From Pseudomonas syringae (GTDB lineage: Bacteria; Pseudomonadota; Gammaproteobacteria; Pseudomonadales; Pseudomonadaceae), in the NCBI RefSeq assembly GCF_021605415.1, contig NZ_WKEQ01000012.1, positions 83,611 through 147,610 on the forward strand: 64,000 nucleotides of DNA, in the 5' to 3' direction. Positions 53,445 to 63,895 of the stretch are shown here, piece by piece. The notes below the pieces were generated by a model. The model made no database searches and had not been told where the DNA came from. It saw nothing but the letters and a program-made list of their open reading frames with translations. The first letter of the stretch is position 1; the number at the start of each line of letters is the position of its first letter. A program made the position numbers and the translations under genes.

Positions 53445-55211
53445 ATGTCTGTCGGTTGGCTGCGCGCCTGTGCGCTGGTGATGTTGGGGCTGTTCAGCGT
53501 GACCGCGCTGGCCAAGGATAAAACCGCGATCGTGATCGGCGGCGGCCTGTCGGGCCTGACGGCGGCTTACGAGCTGCAAAACAAAGGTTGGCAGGTCACC
53601 CTGCTCGAAGCCCGGTCGAGCCTCGGCGGACGCTCCGGCATGGCCACCAGCGAGTGGATCGGCAACGACAAGACGCAACCGGTGCTGAACAAATACGTGT
53701 CGACGTTCAAGCTCGGCACCACGCCGGCGCCGGAATTCGTGCGTACACCGGGTTACCTGATCGACGGCGAATATTTCAGCGCCGCCGACCTGGCCACCAA
53801 ACAGCCGGCTACCGCCGACGCCTTGAAGCGCTACGCGAAAACCCTCGACGATCTGGCGCGCTCGATCGATGACCCGCAGAACCCGGCCGCGACCAACACC
53901 TTGCATGCACTGGATCAGATCAACGTGTCGAGCTGGCTCGACAAGCAGAACCTGCCGGCCACCGCGCGTCAGTTGATCAATCAGGACATCCGCACCCATT
54001 ACGACGAGCCGTCGCGCCTGTCGCTGCTGTATTACGCGCAACAGAGCCGCGTCTACCGTGGCGTGTCCGACCGTGACCTGCGCGCTTCGCGTCTGGTCGG
54101 CGGCAGCGCCGTGCTGGCTCAGGCATTCGTCAAGCAACTGAAGATCATCAAGACCAACTCGCCGGTTTCGGCCATCAGCCAGGACAAGGACGGCGTGACC
54201 GTCAAGGTTGGCCCGGTGGGCTATCAGGCTGACTACGTCGTACTGGCTGTGCCATTGCGTGCCCTCAACAAGATTCAACTGACCCCGGCGCTGGATGCCC
54301 AGCACATGGCGGCGATCAAGGGCACCAACTACGGCTGGCGCGACCAGATCATGCTCAAGTTCAAGAACCCGGTGTGGGAGAGCAAGGCACGGATGTCGGG
54401 CGAGATCTACAGTAACGCCGGCCTCGGCATGCTCTGGATCGAACCAGCGCTGAAGGGCGGCGCGAACGTGGTGATCAACTTGTCCGGCGACAATGCCCGC
54501 GTGATGCAAGCGTTCGGCGACAAGCAAATGGCCGATCAGGTGCTGATCCGCCTGCACGCGTTTTATCCACAGGCCCGTGGCTCATTCACCGGCTATGAAA
54601 TCCGTCGCTACAGCACCGATCCTTCGACGGGGGGCGCTTACCTGGCATTCGGCCCGGGGCAAATCAGCAAGTTCTGGCGTCTGTGGGAACGTCCGTTGCA
54701 GCGCGTAACCTTCGCTGGCGAGCACACCGACACGTTGTACCCGGGCACCCTGGAAGGCGCACTGCGCACCGGTCAGCGCGCGGCCAGCCAGGTTGAAGAC
54801 CTGGCGGCCGGCAAGTCGTTTGAACCGGCCAAAGTGGTTCCAGCGGCAGCAGCCGGCGCGGCAGGTGCCGTGGCGGCGAAGAAGGGCAACTTCTTCAGCA
54901 ACCTGTTTGGTGGTTCGGATGATGAGAAGAAACCAGAGCCGGTGAAGACCCCTGCGCCTGCTCCTGCCCCCGTGACTCCAGCACCTGCGCCGACGCCGGC
55001 CCCTGCGCCAGCGCCGGTTGAAGCGCCGAAACCAGCGGCCCCGGTGAAAGCTCAGCCAGCCAAGAAAGCAGCGGCCAAGCCTGCGGCGAAAAAGCCTGCG
55101 GCAAAAACCGAAGCGAAAAAGGCTCCGGCGAAGAGGGCTGAACCGGCGAAGAAGCCAGCGGCCAAACCGGCGGCGAAACCAGCGGCAAGCACCGAGGCCA
55201 AGGGGCAGTAA
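53445..55211 (+). CDS. exported flavin amine oxidase with Lys/Ala/Pro-rich C-terminal tail
   Basis: A 588-residue protein. A hydrophobic leader (residues 1-23) precedes the FAD-binding motif IVIGGGLSGLTAAYELQNKG and the downstream GGRSG; the C-terminal FAD motif FAGEHTDTLYPGTLEGALRTG closes a flavin monoamine oxidase domain of about 455 residues. From about residue 480 it changes to a low-complexity tail: first Pro/Ala repeats, then KKPAAK-type repeats like histone H1 or AlgP. The tail follows a conserved-looking FFSNLFGGSDDEKKPE linker. Substrate unknown. Confidence 0.85.
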   Translation: MSVGWLRACALVMLGLFSVTALAKDKTAIVIGGGLSGLTAAYELQNKGWQVTLLEARSSLGGRSGMATSEWIGNDKTQPVLNKYVSTFKLGTTPAPEFVRTPGYLIDGEYFSAADLATKQPATADALKRYAKTLDDLARSIDDPQNPAATNTLHALDQINVSSWLDKQNLPATARQLINQDIRTHYDEPSRLSLLYYAQQSRVYRGVSDRDLRASRLVGGSAVLAQAFVKQLKIIKTNSPVSAISQDKDGVTVKVGPVGYQADYVVLAVPLRALNKIQLTPALDAQHMAAIKGTNYGWRDQIMLKFKNPVWESKARMSGEIYSNAGLGMLWIEPALKGGANVVINLSGDNARVMQAFGDKQMADQVLIRLHAFYPQARGSFTGYEIRRYSTDPSTGGAYLAFGPGQISKFWRLWERPLQRVTFAGEHTDTLYPGTLEGALRTGQRAASQVEDLAAGKSFEPAKVVPAAAAGAAGAVAAKKGNFFSNLFGGSDDEKKPEPVKTPAPAPAPVTPAPAPTPAPAPAPVEAPKPAAPVKAQPAKKAAAKPAAKKPAAKTEAKKAPAKRAEPAKKPAAKPAAKPAASTEAKGQ

Positions 55212-55224
55212 GGCTCAGGTGAAC

Positions 55225-55254
55225 AAAAAACGCGGCTTTAGAGCCGCGTTTTTT
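55225..55254 (+). terminator. intrinsic terminator after the amine oxidase gene
   Basis: CGCGGCT (55231-55237) pairs with AGCCGCG (55242-55248), flanked by A6 on the left and a T-run to 55256 on the right. Confidence 0.9.
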
Positions 55255-55378
55255 TTGAATCAGTTAGGCAGCGGTACATCACACAGATGTATCGGACACT
55301 TCCTACAAGTGAATCGGAATGAAATGGTAGAGATGGCCTGATTCTGCGTTTTATGCTCTTCAAAAAACGGGAGAGTAC

Positions 55379-55540
55379 ATGAAAATCTTCATGCTGACGG
55401 TTTTGTTGTTAACAACCTCTGGCTGTATAAATGGCCAATTCAAGCTCAAGGCGCATAACTCGGAACTTGCTCATAAGTGCAAGATTGATCCCTATAGTCC
55501 TGATTGCTTGCAGCCGCCTCCACTCTTTAAAAGCTCCTAA
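55379..55540 (+). CDS. putative small lipoprotein
   Basis: A 53-residue open frame preceded by GGGAGAG. The leader MKIFMLTVLLLTTSGC has a lipobox-like LTTSGC with Cys16 as the lipidation site, then a mature segment of 38 residues with two Cys (34 and 43) and a Pro-rich end. I do not recognise a family. Base composition is lower in GC than neighbours. It converges with the lectin gene, 18 bases apart, so the two may form an accessory unit. Confidence 0.55.
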   Translation: MKIFMLTVLLLTTSGCINGQFKLKAHNSELAHKCKIDPYSPDCLQPPPLFKSS

Positions 55541-55558
55541 GTGGAAAGCTGCGGGTGA

Positions 55559-56056
55559 CTAAAAAATCCACTCAAAAACCGGAATGCCGGCCGGCAGGTT
55601 TTTCATCCATCTTTGCTTGGGTTTAGGGATACGTCCAGGAGCGAACCCATAGCGAGCCCAGCATAGCCTCCCCGAACGCTGGTCGTAGATGACCAAATTC
55701 CCATCATCCTGGACGACCAGGCAGGTGTTGTACCAAAGGGCTTTGTCAGTGCTGTGGGTGCTTTCGGCAATCCACAAGCGACGCCTGGACGGATCATAAA
55801 GAAAGCCACTGTTGCTGATGACAAACTGTAGAGGCTCGCGCATTCTTTTTTGATGTAATGTTCTGCTGTAAGGCTGACTGCTATCTGCTATCCAGACTAC
55901 GGTTTCACCTTCTTTAATTACCAGGTTTCCATCGCCCTGCAATATTAAGCGGAAGCGGCCGTTTTCGGATTGAAGGTATTGCCCCGGTGACATCGTTTGA
56001 TTTGGCGGTAACACGGGTGAGCCATTTGCCTGGAATGGGGTATAACGAATAGCCAT
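55559..56056 (-). CDS. bulb-type mannose-specific lectin domain protein
   Basis: A 165-residue protein with one B-lectin (MMBL) domain: MSPGQYLQSENGRFRLILQG opens it, a near-canonical site QGDGNLVIK, a degenerate middle site, and a full QDDGNLVIY site follow. A 35-residue basic/aromatic C-terminal extension ends in FEWIF. No signal peptide is seen, as in LlpA-type lectin bacteriocins, but those have two tandem domains. I choose the ATG at 56056, preceded by AGGTGA; one at 56092 lacks such a site. GC is below that of neighbours. Confidence 0.78.
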   Translation of the reverse strand: MAIRYTPFQANGSPVLPPNQTMSPGQYLQSENGRFRLILQGDGNLVIKEGETVVWIADSSQPYSRTLHQKRMREPLQFVISNSGFLYDPSRRRLWIAESTHSTDKALWYNTCLVVQDDGNLVIYDQRSGRLCWARYGFAPGRIPKPKQRWMKNLPAGIPVFEWIF

Positions 56057-56385
56057 ATATTTCACCTGTTCATTGAGTTGTTGAGGGCTCATTTGATCAA
56101 GTTCAAATACACGAGTGGCAATATATATTGCTTGGCTGAAACAATTTTTTGCTATGTGATCTATTTGTTAAGGGCTGCTTGCTCTGATCAGGAAACGGCC
56201 GGATGACGAGCAGAAAATGAGCAAGTCCACGGCCTACCGCGGCGACAGAATTGCCTTTAATCTTTCCTTAACTCACCTGTTCAACACTCTTCATCGTATT
56301 TCTCGATATTTCAAAGCAAAATTTTCCGCTTTAATTCGATAGATAACTCGCTAGTCTTGGTTCGCAGTTCTCACAGGATTTGGGC
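56057..56385. other. AT-richer intergenic region between lectin and cytochrome b561 genes
   Basis: A 329-base divergent gap with many A/T runs (for example ATATATTG and CAATTTTTTG). It should hold promoters for both flanking genes, but I cannot single out a -35/-10 pair. No repeat or RNA gene was recognised. Confidence 0.4.
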
Positions 56386-56937
56386 ATGCAGCTACGTAAC
56401 TCTTCTTCAAGCTATGGTTGGGTCAGCATCTTCATGCATTGGGTCGTCGCGCTGGCGGTCTTCGGACTGTTCGCGCTTGGCCTGTGGATGGTGGGGCTGG
56501 ATTACTACAGCACCTGGCGCAAAGACGCGCCGGATCTGCACAAGAGCATAGGTCTGGTGCTGCTCGGTGTGATGGTGTTACGGGTGTTATGGCGCTTCAT
56601 CAGCCCGCCGCCGTCTACGCTGCAAAGCTACAGCCGCATGACGCGCATGGGCGCCAAATTCGGCCACGCGTTTTTGTATCTGGCGTTGTTCGCCGTGATG
56701 ATTGCCGGTTACCTGATTTCCACCGCAGACGGTGTCGGGATTCCGGTGTTTGGCCTGTTTGAAGTCCCTGCACTGGTGTCCGGACTACCGGATCAGGCAG
56801 ATACCGCCGGGGTGATTCATTTCTATCTGGCATGGGCGCTGGTAATTTTTTCCGGTCTCCATGCGTTGGCAGCATTGAAGCACCACTTTATCGATCGTGA
56901 TGTGACCCTGACGCGAATGCTCGGTCGCAAAGCCTGA
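56386..56937 (+). CDS. cybB: cytochrome b561
   Basis: A 183-residue four-TM di-heme cytochrome b. Candidate axial His residues are in [10 protein letters not shown] (TM1), [11 protein letters not shown] (TM2), [12 protein letters not shown] (TM3) and [25 protein letters not shown] (TM4). It probably moves electrons from quinol to a partner. The yceI gene follows 31 bases later, a frequent pairing. Confidence 0.9.
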   Translation: MQLRNSSSSYGWVSIFMHWVVALAVFGLFALGLWMVGLDYYSTWRKDAPDLHKSIGLVLLGVMVLRVLWRFISPPPSTLQSYSRMTRMGAKFGHAFLYLALFAVMIAGYLISTADGVGIPVFGLFEVPALVSGLPDQADTAGVIHFYLAWALVIFSGLHALAALKHHFIDRDVTLTRMLGRKA

Positions 56938-56968
56938 AATTCATCCTCGACTCAAAGGAAAACAAAGC

Positions 56969-57547
56969 ATGTTGAAAAAGACTCTGGCCGCTCTGGCAAT
57001 CGGCTCCGCCGTCCTGTCCGCCAACGTAATGGCCGCTGACTACGTGGTCGACAAGGAAGGCCAGCACGCCTTCGTCGACTTCAAGATCAGCCACCTGGGC
57101 TACAGCTTCATTACCGGCACTTTCAAGGACATCGATGGCAAGTTCAGCTTCGACGCTGCCAAGCCTGAAGACAGCAAGATCGAGTTCAACGTCAACACCG
57201 CCAGCGTGTTCACCAACCACGCCGAACGCGACAAGCACATCGCCAGCGCTGACTTCCTGAACGCCAGCAAATTCGCCACGGCGACGTTCAAGTCCACCAG
57301 CGTCAAGTCCACCGGTGCCAACACCGCTGACGTGACCGGCGATCTGACCATCGCAGGCGTGACCAAACCTGTTGTGGTCAAAGCCGCATTCCTGGGTGAA
57401 GGCAAGGATCCATGGGGCGGCTACCGTGCCGGCTTCGAAGGCACCACAAGCATCAAGCGTTCCGACTTCGGCAAGCAGAAAGACCTGGGGCCGAAATCCG
57501 ATGCGGTGGAGCTGTACGTATCGTTTGAAGGTGTGAAAGCGAAGTAA
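56969..57547 (+). CDS. YceI family periplasmic protein
   Basis: A 192-residue secreted lipocalin-like beta-barrel with signal peptide cut after NVMA (residue 22). YceI proteins bind isoprenoid-type lipids such as polyprenyl chains. The [20 protein letters not shown] start and [20 protein letters not shown] are diagnostic. It resembles PAO1 PA0423. Probably co-transcribed with the cytochrome b561 gene. Confidence 0.93.
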   Translation: MLKKTLAALAIGSAVLSANVMAADYVVDKEGQHAFVDFKISHLGYSFITGTFKDIDGKFSFDAAKPEDSKIEFNVNTASVFTNHAERDKHIASADFLNASKFATATFKSTSVKSTGANTADVTGDLTIAGVTKPVVVKAAFLGEGKDPWGGYRAGFEGTTSIKRSDFGKQKDLGPKSDAVELYVSFEGVKAK

Positions 57548-57564
57548 TTTTTCGCCAGCCTCAT

Positions 57565-57601
57565 AAAAAATGCCCCGGCTCTTGCGAACCGGGGCATTTT
57601 T
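57565..57601. terminator. bidirectional terminator between yceI and rhlE
   Basis: TGCCCCGG (57571-57578) pairs with CCGGGGCA (57589-57596), with an A-run on the left and T-run on the right, serving convergent yceI (+) and rhlE (-). Confidence 0.9.
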
Positions 57602-57616
57602 CATTGCAGCGTCAAA

Positions 57617-59482
57617 TCAGCGATTGCGGGTCAGCAAGGCTGGTTTTTCACCACGAGGACGGCTTGGCAGTTGATCCAGTTGCTCGGGCGTCGGGAAGCG
57701 GTCGGCTTTCGACTCCTTGTGCATGATCTTCGGGCCATTGTTGCGCGGCTTCTGCACGGCCGGTTCAGCGCTTGGCTGATCGTCACGGGCCGGGCGGCGG
57801 TTGCGCGACTCGTCGCGACGACCTTGGCCATCACGCGGGGCACCGTTGCGCGGGCCGTTGCGTTTGGCTGGCGGCGTGCCTGTGCTCGAGCCGTTGTTGT
57901 TGCGTGGGCCGTTCTGGCGACCTTGCGGCTGACCGCCGCGTGGTGCGCCGGCACCTGCGCCCTGAGCCGGAGCGCCAGGACGACGACCACGGCCACCGTT
58001 AGGCGCTGGCTTCGGCACGTAATCAACGCGGTTACCGAAGTTATCGATATCGTCGTCGAGGAACTCGTCCGGCGCACGATCAGCGGCCGCGCGTGGCGGC
58101 TGGCTTGGCTGACGCTGTTCACGGGAAGGGGTGCCTTCGCGCGGCTTTTGCTGACGGGCTGGACGCTCGCCGCGTTCACCGGCCGGTTTTTCCTTGCCCT
58201 TGTCTTTGCCTTTGTCTTTACGACCACCGCCTCCGCCGCCGCCATTCGGGCCGTCGCCGCGTGGGCCGCGAGGATTGCGCGGGTTGCGGATGTCCGGACG
58301 CTCGCGCGCTTCCGGTTTCTCCGCTTCGATGGTGCTGGAATCGAAGCCCATCAGGTCGCCGTCGGCGATTTTCTGCTTGGTCATGCGTTCGATGCTTTTC
58401 AGCAGTTTCTCTTCGTCCGGCGCGACCAGCGAAATCGCCTCGCCCGAACGACCGGCACGGCCGGTACGACCGATACGGTGCACGTAGTCTTCATCGACGT
58501 TCGGCAGTTCGAAGTTGACCACATGGGGCAACTGGTCGATGTCGAGACCGCGAGCGGCGATGTCGGTCGCCACCAGGATGCGCACCTGATTAGCCTTGAA
58601 ATCGGCCAACGCTTTGGTGCGTGCGTTCTGGCTCTTGTTACCGTGGATCGCCACAGCCGGCAGGCCGTGTTTGTCCAGGTACTCGGCCAGACGGTTGGCG
58701 CCGTGCTTGGTGCGGGTGAAGACCAGCACCTGTTCCCACGCGCCGGCAGTGATCAGGTGCGCCAGCAGCGCACGCTTGTGGCTGGCCGGCAGGCGGAAAA
58801 CGCGTTGTTCGATGCGCTCCACCGTGGTGTTCGGCGGCGTGACTTCGATGCGTTCCGGGTTATGCAGCAGTTTGCCGGCCAGATCGGTGATGTCCTTGGA
58901 AAAGGTCGCCGAAAACAGCAGGTTCTGACGCTTGGCCGGGAGGCGGGCGAGGACTTTCTTCACGTCATGGACGAAGCCCATGTCGAGCATGCGGTCGGCT
59001 TCGTCCAGCACAAGGATTTCAACGTGGGACAGATCGACGCTGCCCTGGCCACACAGGTCGAGCAAGCGACCCGGGCACGCGACGAGCACGTCGACGCCAC
59101 GGGACATGGCTTGAACCTGCGGGTTCATGCCAACGCCGCCGAAAATGCAGGCGCTGACGAATTTCAGGTCACGGGCGTAGACCTTGAAGCTTTCGTGAAC
59201 CTGGGCCGCGAGTTCGCGGGTCGGGGTCAGCACCAGCACGCGCGGTTGACGCGGGCCGTGACGCTGGGACTTGTCCGGGTGACCGTTGGGGAACAACCGC
59301 TCCAGAATCGGGAGGGCGAAGCCGCCGGTTTTACCAGTACCTGTCTGTGCCGCGACCATCAGGTCGCGACCTTGCAACACGGCGGGAATGGCCCGCTGTT
59401 GCACCGGAGTAGGCTCGGTATAGCCCGCATCTTCGATGGCGCGGACTAAAGCCTCGGAGAGACCGAGGGAAGCAAAGGACAT
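57617..59482 (-). CDS. rhlE: DEAD-box ATP-dependent RNA helicase RhlE
   Basis: A 621-residue helicase. Start [21 protein letters not shown] at 59482; Q motif TPVQQRAIP, Walker A AQTGTGKT (45-52), DEAD (160-163), SATF, and [10 protein letters not shown] are all present. Beyond about residue 385 a long Arg/Gly/Pro/Asn-rich disordered tail follows, which binds RNA in such proteins. An open frame upstream of the start is in frame without stops but is not conserved in composition. A 5' leader of about 200 bases is implied by the upstream promoter. Confidence 0.95.
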   Translation of the reverse strand: MSFASLGLSEALVRAIEDAGYTEPTPVQQRAIPAVLQGRDLMVAAQTGTGKTGGFALPILERLFPNGHPDKSQRHGPRQPRVLVLTPTRELAAQVHESFKVYARDLKFVSACIFGGVGMNPQVQAMSRGVDVLVACPGRLLDLCGQGSVDLSHVEILVLDEADRMLDMGFVHDVKKVLARLPAKRQNLLFSATFSKDITDLAGKLLHNPERIEVTPPNTTVERIEQRVFRLPASHKRALLAHLITAGAWEQVLVFTRTKHGANRLAEYLDKHGLPAVAIHGNKSQNARTKALADFKANQVRILVATDIAARGLDIDQLPHVVNFELPNVDEDYVHRIGRTGRAGRSGEAISLVAPDEEKLLKSIERMTKQKIADGDLMGFDSSTIEAEKPEARERPDIRNPRNPRGPRGDGPNGGGGGGGRKDKGKDKGKEKPAGERGERPARQQKPREGTPSREQRQPSQPPRAAADRAPDEFLDDDIDNFGNRVDYVPKPAPNGGRGRRPGAPAQGAGAGAPRGGQPQGRQNGPRNNNGSSTGTPPAKRNGPRNGAPRDGQGRRDESRNRRPARDDQPSAEPAVQKPRNNGPKIMHKESKADRFPTPEQLDQLPSRPRGEKPALLTRNR

Positions 59483-59689
59483 GAGTAATCCTGTATTAGT
59501 TAGGGCTTGGCCCAATGGGAGTCTTGCCTGGCGCGAATGGCGTTTAAGAGGACGCAATCCCGTCCGGTCCTGCTTCGGTCTCGAAGGCACGTCCGGAGCG
59601 CTCGCGCGGGCTGAAAAGCTGCGCTGTAGCGGGGCGGGGAGGCCTGTAACGATTCCGGGCGTCCGGGCGTGAGCCTGGCGGGAGGCCGG

Positions 59690-59698
59690 AGTATAACA
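59690..59698 (-). promoter_or_regulatory. putative extended -10 promoter of rhlE
   Basis: On the minus strand TGTTATACT gives an extended -10 (TG-N-TATACT). No clear -35 is visible. Initiation here would give rhlE a leader near 200 bases. Confidence 0.45.
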
Positions 59699-59704
59699 GA
59701 GCAA

Positions 59705-60517
59705 TCACTGCGCGCCGCTTTCCTGCTGCTCAACGGTTTTCCCGCTGGCGGTGGCCGAACCCATCGGCAGCGTCACGCCAGGGTCGGCGCCATAGCGCGC
59801 AATCAGCTGTGCATAGGCCGGCTCACGCTTGAAACGCTTGAGTTCTGCACCGAATCGCGCCACCAGCAGATCCATGCCGGCATTGCGCCGAACCGCCAGA
59901 AACTGGCTTTGACGGCTGATAACCACCGGGTTTTCAGTGATCAGGTCGCGGATATTCAGTTCATCCAGCAAGTGCTGCCCGACGCGGCGATCGGTGATTA
60001 ACAGGTCAATGCGTCCGCGCACCAGTTTGCCGAAGTTGGCTTCGTGTGTGGGGGCGGGTTCGCGGGTAAACAGCGTCGACTCACTGAAATCCTGACTGTA
60101 CATGTAGCCCGGCGAGGTGCCGATGGTCAGGCCTTTGAGGTCTTCGAGCCGGCTGAATGGGTGCGGGCGGTCGTTGGCATAAAACATCACGAACTCGACA
60201 TCCGACAGCGGTTCGCTGGGATACAACAACGTCGCATCGCGCTCATCGGTGTGAAAAATGTCTAGCGCACCGTCGGCCTGGCCAGTTTCAAGCATGGACA
60301 GGCAACGCTTCCACGGCAGGAACTGCCATTCCACTTCAATGCCCAGGCGTTTGAACACGATTGCGGTGGTTTCGTAATCGAGCCCGAGGTTTTTTCCGCC
60401 GTCTTCATAGACGTAAGGCGCCCACGGTTCCGTGACAATGCGCAACTTCTCGCCCTGAGCGGCAAAGCTCAGGCAAGCAAAAACCAGCACCATGAAGAAC
60501 TGCGGGATCAAAGGCAT
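59705..60517 (-). CDS. periplasmic solute-binding protein, family 3
   Basis: A 270-residue amino-acid-type solute-binding protein (SBP_bac_3) with a signal peptide (residues 1-22, ending FAAQG). The fold begins LRIVTEPWAPYVYEDGGKNLG and contains GLTIGTSPGYMYS. It is an orphan, with no permease or ATPase gene adjacent, so the ligand and partner are unknown. Confidence 0.88.
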   Translation of the reverse strand: MPLIPQFFMVLVFACLSFAAQGEKLRIVTEPWAPYVYEDGGKNLGLDYETTAIVFKRLGIEVEWQFLPWKRCLSMLETGQADGALDIFHTDERDATLLYPSEPLSDVEFVMFYANDRPHPFSRLEDLKGLTIGTSPGYMYSQDFSESTLFTREPAPTHEANFGKLVRGRIDLLITDRRVGQHLLDELNIRDLITENPVVISRQSQFLAVRRNAGMDLLVARFGAELKRFKREPAYAQLIARYGADPGVTLPMGSATASGKTVEQQESGAQ

Positions 60518-60594
60518 GGCTTGAGATTACGACGAGAAATGCGAAAGAGCCAGAAACTGCCTGCACAAGCTCTGTTTCGGGCATCAAAAGCAAA

Positions 60595-60656
60595 AGATCG
60601 CAGCCTTCGGCAGCTCCTGCACCGATCTCTGCAGGAGCTGCCGAAGGCTGCGATCT
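60595..60656. repeat. perfect 27-base inverted repeat, possible terminator
   Basis: Arms 60595-60621 and 60630-60656 are exact inverses (outer AGATCGCAGCCTTCGGCAGC) around an 8-base loop. On the minus strand the stem is followed by TTTGCTTTT, so it could end metF transcripts. A half copy occurs near 50095-50113, indicating a dispersed repeat. Confidence 0.9.
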
Positions 60657-60699
60657 CTTGATCTTGCTTGAAGCTTTCAGCTAAAGGCTTGCAGCTGAT

Positions 60700-61545
60700 T
60701 CAACGCGGCAACTTCAAGTTATTCCAGATCGCCAGACTAGGCTCAGCCTGATTCATGGAATAAAAATGCAGCCCCGGCGCGCCGCCTTGCAGGAGGCGCT
60801 CGCACATTTCGCTGACAACCTGCTCGCCAAAACGCTGGATGCTCAGGCTGTCATCGCCAAACGCTTCCAGTTGCTTGCGAATCCAGCGCGGAATTTCCGC
60901 ACCACAGGCATCGGAGAAGCGCGCGAGCTTGCTGTAGTTGGTGATCGGCATGATCCCCGGCACCACCGGAATATCCACCCCCAGCGCCTGCAAACGGTCG
61001 ACAAAATAAAAATAGCTGTCGGCGTTGAAGAAGTACTGGGTGATCGCGCTGTCGGCACCGGCCTTGGCCTTGCGCACGAAGTTGGCGATATCGTCTTCAA
61101 AGTTGCGCGCTTGCGGATGCATCTCCGGGTAAGCGGCCACTTCGATGTGGAAATGATCGGCGGTTTCTTCACGAATGAATTCCACCAGCTCATTGGCGTG
61201 ACGCAGTTCGCCGCTGGTCATGCCCATACCGGAGGGCAAGTCACCGCGCAGGGCGACAATGCGCTTGATGCCGGCAGCCTTGTACTCGGTCAGCAGGCTG
61301 CGCAAGTCATCCTTGCTGTCGCCGACGCAGGACAAATGCGGTGCGGCAGGGACTTTGACTTCGCTTTCGAGCTGCAACACGGTGTTGAGCGTACGATCAC
61401 GGGTCGATCCACCCGCACCATAGGTGCAGGAGAAAAAGTCGGGGTTGTACGTTGCCAACTGACGGGCAACATTCATCAGCTTTTCATGCCCAGCATCGGT
61501 CTTCGTCGGGAAGAACTCAAAGCTGTAGCGACGGTCTTGGGACAT
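60700..61545 (-). CDS. metF: 5,10-methylenetetrahydrofolate reductase
   Basis: A 281-residue FAD-dependent TIM-barrel enzyme producing 5-methyl-THF for methionine synthesis. Start MSQDRRYSFEFFPTKTDAGH at 61545 follows GGTTCCCTCC-type upstream sequence; the in-frame extension to 61665 lies in repeats. SCTYGAGGSTRDRT, ALRGDLPSG and DSAITQYFFN are family motifs. It works with ahcY in the methyl cycle. Confidence 0.96.
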   Translation of the reverse strand: MSQDRRYSFEFFPTKTDAGHEKLMNVARQLATYNPDFFSCTYGAGGSTRDRTLNTVLQLESEVKVPAAPHLSCVGDSKDDLRSLLTEYKAAGIKRIVALRGDLPSGMGMTSGELRHANELVEFIREETADHFHIEVAAYPEMHPQARNFEDDIANFVRKAKAGADSAITQYFFNADSYFYFVDRLQALGVDIPVVPGIMPITNYSKLARFSDACGAEIPRWIRKQLEAFGDDSLSIQRFGEQVVSEMCERLLQGGAPGLHFYSMNQAEPSLAIWNNLKLPR

Positions 61546-61554
61546 GGAGGGAAC

Positions 61555-61729
61555 CTCCAGCTGAAAGCTGCAAGCTGCGAGCGGCAAGAGGGCGGGGCGC
61601 CGAAGTCTTGTGCCTGAAGCTTGCAGCCAACAGCTGCGTATTAGCGATGAAGAAGCAAGCGTCAAGCCGCAAGCTGAAGTAAACCAACCGCCCTTACTTA
61701 CAGCTTGAAGCTCAAAGCTTGCAGCTGCT
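61555..61729. repeat. cluster of AAGCTTGCAGC-type repeats between ahcY and metF
   Basis: Several imperfect copies of GCTTGCAGC / GCTGCAAGC, for example CAGCTGAAAGCTGCAAGCTG near 61560 and CAGCTTGAAGCTCAAAGCTT near 61700. Similar copies appear at 29398-29440, 60665-60695 and 63330-63420. Confidence 0.7.
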
Positions 61730-61730
61730 C

Positions 61731-63281
<1,551 letters not shown>

Positions 63282-63304
63282 TCAGCCGTTCGAAATCGGT
63301 GGCG

Positions 63305-63310
63305 ATTATA
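63305..63310 (-). promoter_or_regulatory. -10 box of the ahcY promoter
   Basis: TATAAT on the minus strand, 45 bases ahead of the riboswitch core. A possible -35 TTGCCA lies 19 bases upstream inside a GGCAAGT tandem repeat, so the -35 is uncertain. Confidence 0.55.
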
Positions 63311-63321
63311 GCTTTCTTTGT

Positions 63322-63420
63322 CCGGCAAGTGGCAAGTGGCAAGTGGCAAGCTACAAGCGGCAAGTAACAGCGAAACTGCTTTTACTTGCAGCTCGTCGCT
63401 TGAAACTTGAAGCTGGGGGA
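63322..63420. repeat. GGCAAGT tandem repeats and AAGCTTGCAGC-type copies
   Basis: The unit GGCAAGT is repeated about four times in tandem starting near 63322, followed by degenerate GCAAGC/GCTTGAA copies to 63416. It lies upstream of the ahcY promoter and between two divergent genes. Confidence 0.7.
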
Positions 63421-63458
63421 GTAAACCTATCGCCCAAACACCTCGGAGTCCGTCCCCC

Positions 63459-63866
63459 ATGAATTTCCACACCCGCAAATGGGTAAAACCCGAAGACCTC
63501 AACCCTAACGGCACGCTGTTCGGCGGCAGCCTCCTGCGCTGGATCGACGAGGAAGCGGCGATCTACGCCATCGTTCAGTTGGGCAACCAGCGCGTGGTCA
63601 CCAAGTACATTTCCGAAATCAACTTCGTCAGCGCCTCGCGCCAGGGCGACATCATCGAACTGGGTATCACCGCCACCGAGTTCGGCCGCACCTCGATCAC
63701 CCTGACCTGCGAGGTGCGCAACAAGATCACCCGCAAAAGCATCCTGACGGTTGAAAAAATGGTCTTCGTCAATCTGGGTGAAGACGGCCTGCCGGCACCG
63801 CACGGGCGCACAGAAATCAAATACGTCAAAGACCAGTTTCAGGAAGACGCCATCGACAGCGAGTAA
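63459..63866 (+). CDS. hotdog-fold acyl-CoA thioesterase
   Basis: A 135-residue thioesterase of the YciA/BACH type. LNPNGTLFGGSLLRWIDEEAAIYA contains the family Asp in the hotdog helix, and SEINFVSASRQGDIIEL is typical. It probably hydrolyses acyl-CoA thioesters in the cytosol. It follows GGAGTCCGTCCCCC. An IS110-type transposase end lies 29 bases past the stop. Confidence 0.88.
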   Translation: MNFHTRKWVKPEDLNPNGTLFGGSLLRWIDEEAAIYAIVQLGNQRVVTKYISEINFVSASRQGDIIELGITATEFGRTSITLTCEVRNKITRKSILTVEKMVFVNLGEDGLPAPHGRTEIKYVKDQFQEDAIDSE

Positions 63867-63895
63867 TGCGAGCCCTGTAGATACCGTCTTAAATC

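Noticed and set aside
57671..59449. 592-codon open frame antisense to rhlE
   Set aside because: Covers the helicase gene exactly and has no domain sense.
59483..59704. N-terminal extension of RhlE
   Set aside because: Conserved RhlE begins MSFASLGLS at 59482; the upstream stretch contains the promoter.
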